Made by a program: the position numbers and the translations under genes
Origin: Mycolicibacterium iranicum
GTDB lineage: Bacteria; Actinomycetota; Actinomycetes; Mycobacteriales; Mycobacteriaceae
Reading direction: 5' to 3'
DNA: 64,000 bases
NCBI RefSeq assembly: GCF_014190915.1
Contig: NZ_JACHVU010000002.1
Location: 62,001-126,000, forward strand
Notes under the pieces: model-generated
The model's input: only the letters and a program-made list of their open reading frames with translations
The model's database searches: none
What the model was told of the DNA's origin: nothing
Part shown: positions 61,108 to 64,000 of the stretch, piece after piece
Position numbering within the stretch: position 1 is the first letter of the stretch
Layout of the letters: every line of letters begins with the position of its first letter

Positions 61108-61508
61108 TGCGCACCGTCGTCGCCGTCCTCGCCCTGGCCGGTGCGGTCGCGCTGGCGCCGCCTGCCGCGGCGAGCCCGTCCGGCCCGCCGTACGTCGACC
61201 ACGTCGAATGGGCGAAGTGGGGCGATCTTTCGAGCCTGCGCGTCTACCCGACGGCATCGGCGCGTGCGTCCTCGGGCCACGCCGGCACCGAACCCCTCGC
61301 CGACGAAGCCTGGTCGGAGGTGCTTGCGTTGTCGCCGGACGCCGCGATCCCGGGCATGCGCGAGCAGTTCCTGTGCCACTGGAACTTCGCCGAATTCGTC
61401 GAGCCGGGCAAGGTCAGCTGGAACCTCGAGCCCTGGCGTCCCGAGGTCAGCTACGACGAAATGATCGCCGACGGCTGCAATCCGGGCGGAACCGAAGAGC
61501 CCTTCTGA
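61107..61508 (+). CDS. Secreted DUF2599 protein (Rv0477-like)
   Basis: A 133-residue secreted protein. The signal peptide [21 protein letters not shown] ends near residue 24. The mature part contains [20 protein letters not shown] and [25 protein letters not shown], which are DUF2599 signatures, with two cysteines that may form a disulfide. Function unknown. It overlaps both neighbours by one base, so it belongs to the deoC operon. Confidence 0.86.
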   Translation: MRTVVAVLALAGAVALAPPAAASPSGPPYVDHVEWAKWGDLSSLRVYPTASARASSGHAGTEPLADEAWSEVLALSPDAAIPGMREQFLCHWNFAEFVEPGKVSWNLEPWRPEVSYDEMIADGCNPGGTEEPF

Positions 61509-62182
61509 TGAGTTCCTACACACGAGCGCAGGTCGCCGCGCTCGTCGATCACACGCTGCTCAAACCCGAGGCCACCGAAGCCGACGTCGCCGCGTTGCTG
61601 AAGGAAGCCGCCGAGCTCGACGTCTTCGCGGTGTGTGTGTCGCCGACGATGGTCGCCGCGGCGGCCGCGCTGGACGAGACCCGGCGCACCATCGCCTCGG
61701 TCGTCGGATTCCCGTCGGGCAAGCATGTTTCGGCGATCAAGGCCCAGGAGGCCCGGCTTGCCGTGCACGCGGGTGCGACCGAGATCGACATGGTGATCGA
61801 CGTCGGCGCGGCGCTGGCCGGTGCCCTGCACGTGGTTCGCGCGGACGTCGACGCGGTGCGTCAGGCTGCGCCGCAAGCGATCCTGAAGGTGATCGTCGAA
61901 TCGGCGGCGCTGCTGCAGTGCGGCGGCGAGCCGATCCTGGTCGACGTCTGCCGGACCGCCGAGGAGGCGGGCGCGGACTTCGTCAAGACGTCCACCGGGT
62001 TCCACCCCAGCGGGGGAGCCTCGGTGCGGGCCGTCGAGGTGATGGCCGGCGCGGTCGGCGGCCGCCTCGGGGTGAAGGCCAGCGGCGGGATCCGTTCCGC
62101 CGCGGATGCCGCCGCGATGCTCGACGCGGGCGCCACCCGGTTGGGGCTGTCGGGCACCCGCGCCGTTCTCGACGGGTTCTGA
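61508..62182 (+). CDS. deoC: Deoxyribose-phosphate aldolase
   Basis: A 224-residue class I aldolase that converts 2-deoxyribose-5-phosphate to glyceraldehyde-3-phosphate and acetaldehyde in deoxynucleoside breakdown. Blocks: [41 protein letters not shown] (Schiff-base lysine) and [18 protein letters not shown] (second lysine). Same length as M. tuberculosis DeoC. The ATG shares a base with the upstream TGA. Confidence 0.96.
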   Translation: MSSYTRAQVAALVDHTLLKPEATEADVAALLKEAAELDVFAVCVSPTMVAAAAALDETRRTIASVVGFPSGKHVSAIKAQEARLAVHAGATEIDMVIDVGAALAGALHVVRADVDAVRQAAPQAILKVIVESAALLQCGGEPILVDVCRTAEEAGADFVKTSTGFHPSGGASVRAVEVMAGAVGGRLGVKASGGIRSAADAAAMLDAGATRLGLSGTRAVLDGF

Positions 62183-62185
62183 GCT

Positions 62186-63058
62186 CTACAGTCCGCTGAA
62201 GCAGGGGTCCTGCTGCTGCTTCGGGATCGACGCGTTGCTGGTCGAGAACTGGCTCTTCACGCCGTCGTCGGTGACCTGGATGGAATCGGCGTGGATGTCC
62301 ATCGGGTAGTTCTGGGTCAACTCCGCGGTGAACGCGTCCAGCGCGGGCTGCACCGCCTCGCGTGGGAGCGTGAAGCCCAGCCCCGTGACCTGTTCGACCT
62401 GCAGGGAGATGCCGCCGTCGACGACCTCGGGCCGGGCGGTGATGCTGCCCAGCGCGCCCTCCAGTTCGATCGTGCCGTCGGACGGGTTGGTGGTCACGCC
62501 CGTGACGAAGCTACCGACCAGCGGGATCGCGCCCTGGATCGTCTCCTTGATGCCGTCGGCGCTCCAGTCGATGTTGGCGACCAGCGAACCGATGGACCCG
62601 CTCGAGTCGGCGGAGTCCTCGAGGCGCACATCGCTGATGTCCAGGGTGACCTTCATGCCCTTGGCATCGCGGATCTGATTGCCCGCGGTCTCGATCGTGA
62701 TGTTCGTGTAGTGGCCGGACACGTGCTGCAGAAGGAAGGGCGGCATCACGCCGAACGAGGCGGTGGCGTCGTCCTGCACCACGCACTCGACGGTGCCGGC
62801 GACCACGGTGTCGGCCCGGTTGCGCGCGTACAGCTCGCCTCCGAGCAGGCCCGCGAACACCAGGGCCAGCACGATGACCACGACCAGCACGATCGAGATC
62901 GGGTCGCTGAAGATCCGCTTCAGTTTCGCCGGCAACGACGAGCCCTCCTCAGGGTGCGCATCGGTCGCCTGGGGTGCAGACGAGTAGGCGGGGTCCTGCG
63001 GAAACTGTGGCGGCGGTGGCCCGGGCTGCTGCGGCGGACGGGACCAGGGATCAGTCAC
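62186..63058 (-). CDS. Membrane-anchored DUF2993 (LmeA-like) protein
   Basis: A 290-residue protein. A proline-rich cytosolic N-terminus (PPQQPGPPPPQFPQ) is followed by one transmembrane helix (about 53-73) and an extracytoplasmic DUF2993 domain with several beta-rich segments. It corresponds to Rv0479c. DUF2993 proteins include LmeA, involved in lipomannan elongation; the role here is inferred only. The GTG start lies 7 nt after CAGAAT. Convergent with deoC. Confidence 0.85.
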   Translation of the reverse strand: MTDPWSRPPQQPGPPPPQFPQDPAYSSAPQATDAHPEEGSSLPAKLKRIFSDPISIVLVVVIVLALVFAGLLGGELYARNRADTVVAGTVECVVQDDATASFGVMPPFLLQHVSGHYTNITIETAGNQIRDAKGMKVTLDISDVRLEDSADSSGSIGSLVANIDWSADGIKETIQGAIPLVGSFVTGVTTNPSDGTIELEGALGSITARPEVVDGGISLQVEQVTGLGFTLPREAVQPALDAFTAELTQNYPMDIHADSIQVTDDGVKSQFSTSNASIPKQQQDPCFSGL

Positions 63059-63116
63059 CCCAGCGATTCTGCCTTACCGGGGTGAGCCGACCCTGAGCGG
63101 TTGCGCCCGCGCACGG

Positions 63117-64000
63117 CTACGGACCCCACGCCGGCCGGTCGGCTTTGGCCGCCTTCTTGCCGAGCTTGCCGGAGCGCACCTGGGCGGCCAGGCTGTCGAG
63201 GATCACCCGCGAGCTCATCAATGCGGTCTGTTCGGCCCAGTCGTAGGGCGGTGAACATTCGACGACCTCGATGCCGGCCAGGCCGGGCTCGGACACCATC
63301 TTCACCAGGTTCAGCGCCTCGCGCGGGAGCAGTCCACCGGGCTCGGGCCAGCCGGTGCCCGGGACGAAGCCGGCGTCGATGACGTCGATGTCGAACGACA
63401 GATAGACCGCCTTGGCGCCCTTCCAGGCGACTTCGAGCGCGATCTCGGCGATCTTTTCGACGCCCACCCGCTCGACGTCGCCGACCGTGATGACCGTCGA
63501 CTTTCGATCGCGGCCCACCTTCACGCCCTCCCGCGGGCTCTGCCAGCCCCCGATCCCGATCTGCACGAGGTTCGTGGCGGGTGCGTTCTTGATGTTGGTG
63601 GCGTGGAACCACGGCGTGGTGTGCATCCGCTCGTCGAGGTCGGTCTCCTGGGTGTCGACGTGACGGTCGAAATGGATGATGCCGATGTCGCCGTCCAGGT
63701 ACGGCGCCAGCCCGCGGATCGTCGGGAACCCGATCGAATGGTCGCCACCGAGGACGATCGGCATGACGCCTTTCTGGGCGACGTGGCCCATCGCGGTGCT
63801 GATCTGGTCGAACGACTTCTCCAGGTTGCCCGGGATCGTGAACACGTCGCCGATGTCGACCATGTTGAGCTGCTCACGCAGATCCACGCCGGACTCGTAG
63901 TTGTAGGTGCCGAACAGGTTGGTCGACCGGCGGATGCCCTGCGGCCCGAACCGCGTGCCGGGCCGGTAGGTGGCGCCGGCGTCGAGGGGGACGCCGAAGA
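63117..64000 (-). CDS. speB: Agmatinase/ureohydrolase-family enzyme (5' end beyond window)
   Basis: At least 294 residues; the N-terminus is off the right edge. Arginase-fold metal motifs are present: LGGDHSIGFP (His), IIHFDRHVDTQ (D-x-H-x-D) and SFDIDVIDAGFVPGTG (D-x-D). PGTRFGPQGIRRST near the edge is the ureohydrolase substrate loop. Such enzymes hydrolyse agmatine, guanidinobutyrate or related guanidino compounds to urea; which one is not decided. Codons read through to the last base of the window. Confidence 0.88.
   Translation of the reverse strand, partial: FGVPLDAGATYRPGTRFGPQGIRRSTNLFGTYNYESGVDLREQLNMVDIGDVFTIPGNLEKSFDQISTAMGHVAQKGVMPIVLGGDHSIGFPTIRGLAPYLDGDIGIIHFDRHVDTQETDLDERMHTTPWFHATNIKNAPATNLVQIGIGGWQSPREGVKVGRDRKSTVITVGDVERVGVEKIAEIALEVAWKGAKAVYLSFDIDVIDAGFVPGTGWPEPGGLLPREALNLVKMVSEPGLAGIEVVECSPPYDWAEQTALMSSRVILDSLAAQVRSGKLGKKAAKADRPAWGP

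Overview
The window is high-GC actinobacterial DNA and almost certainly comes from a rapidly growing mycobacterium (Mycolicibacterium type). The strongest evidence is gene order. The left end carries the block SDR - moeA2 - psd - pssA - Cdc48-like AAA ATPase followed by groEL2, which is the Rv0435c-Rv0440 order of M. tuberculosis. The right end carries lpdC, a small membrane protein, a CMD protein, ramB, an acyl-ACP thioesterase, icl1, fadB2, TetR, DUF445, XRE, hbhA, DUF2516, DUF2599, deoC and a DUF2993 protein, which follows Rv0462-Rv0479c. Names were assigned by reading motifs and recalled family features; no database search was run. No tRNA, rRNA, IS element, prophage, CRISPR array or origin was recognised, and no gene-free stretch exceeds 300 bp.

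Layout. 0-6.1 kb: a leftward five-gene operon for a short-chain dehydrogenase, molybdopterin molybdotransferase, phosphatidylethanolamine synthesis and a p97/Cdc48-like ATPase; a truncated gene with a paired operator lies at the left edge. 6.2-14.4 kb: PH-domain membrane proteins, a HAD phosphatase, an F420-type LLM enzyme, a SRPBCC protein, an SF2 helicase, a cupin, and an SDR/TetR divergent pair. 14.4-16.4 kb: groEL2 with two CIRCE operators and a strong terminator. 16.5-34 kb: accessory metabolism (MFS transporter, oxidoreductases, N-acyl-D-amino-acid-deacylase-like amidohydrolase, aldehyde dehydrogenase, PPK2), a DedA protein, an ECF sigma/anti-sigma pair, prolyl oligopeptidase with an LpqN-like lipoprotein, and a GGDEF protein.

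34-41 kb is the most unusual part: two flavoprotein monooxygenase-type genes, a butanediol-type dehydrogenase, an acetoin/diacetyl reductase, a GAF/winged-helix regulator and a DUF779 protein. A near-identical 21-nt motif lies upstream of the large flavoprotein gene and again in the divergent promoter of the second flavoprotein and the butanediol dehydrogenase. This suggests one regulon of C4 diol/ketone metabolism. 41.4-47 kb: two small membrane proteins and a five-gene peptide/nickel-type ABC importer. At its substrate-binding-protein/permease junction a 24-bp tandem repeat spans the stop codon and multiplies the in-frame GTG starts.

47-64 kb is the conserved central-carbon block: dihydrolipoamide dehydrogenase, RamB, isocitrate lyase and FadB2 support growth on acetate and fatty acids. 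TTTGCAA-type sites lie in front of icl1 and a matching site lies between ramB and the thioesterase gene. A second, class III-like PPK2 occupies the place where M. tuberculosis has umaA/pcaA. The end holds HbhA, DeoC and a truncated agmatinase-like gene.

Ten genes in the window have the exact arrangement TANNNT-N6-ATG/GTG expected of leaderless mycobacterial transcripts. One pair of divergent leaderless genes shares two base pairs between their -10 boxes. No wholly new system can be demonstrated from sequence alone; the shared-motif diol/flavoprotein cluster and the duplicated start codons of the ABC operon are the best leads.
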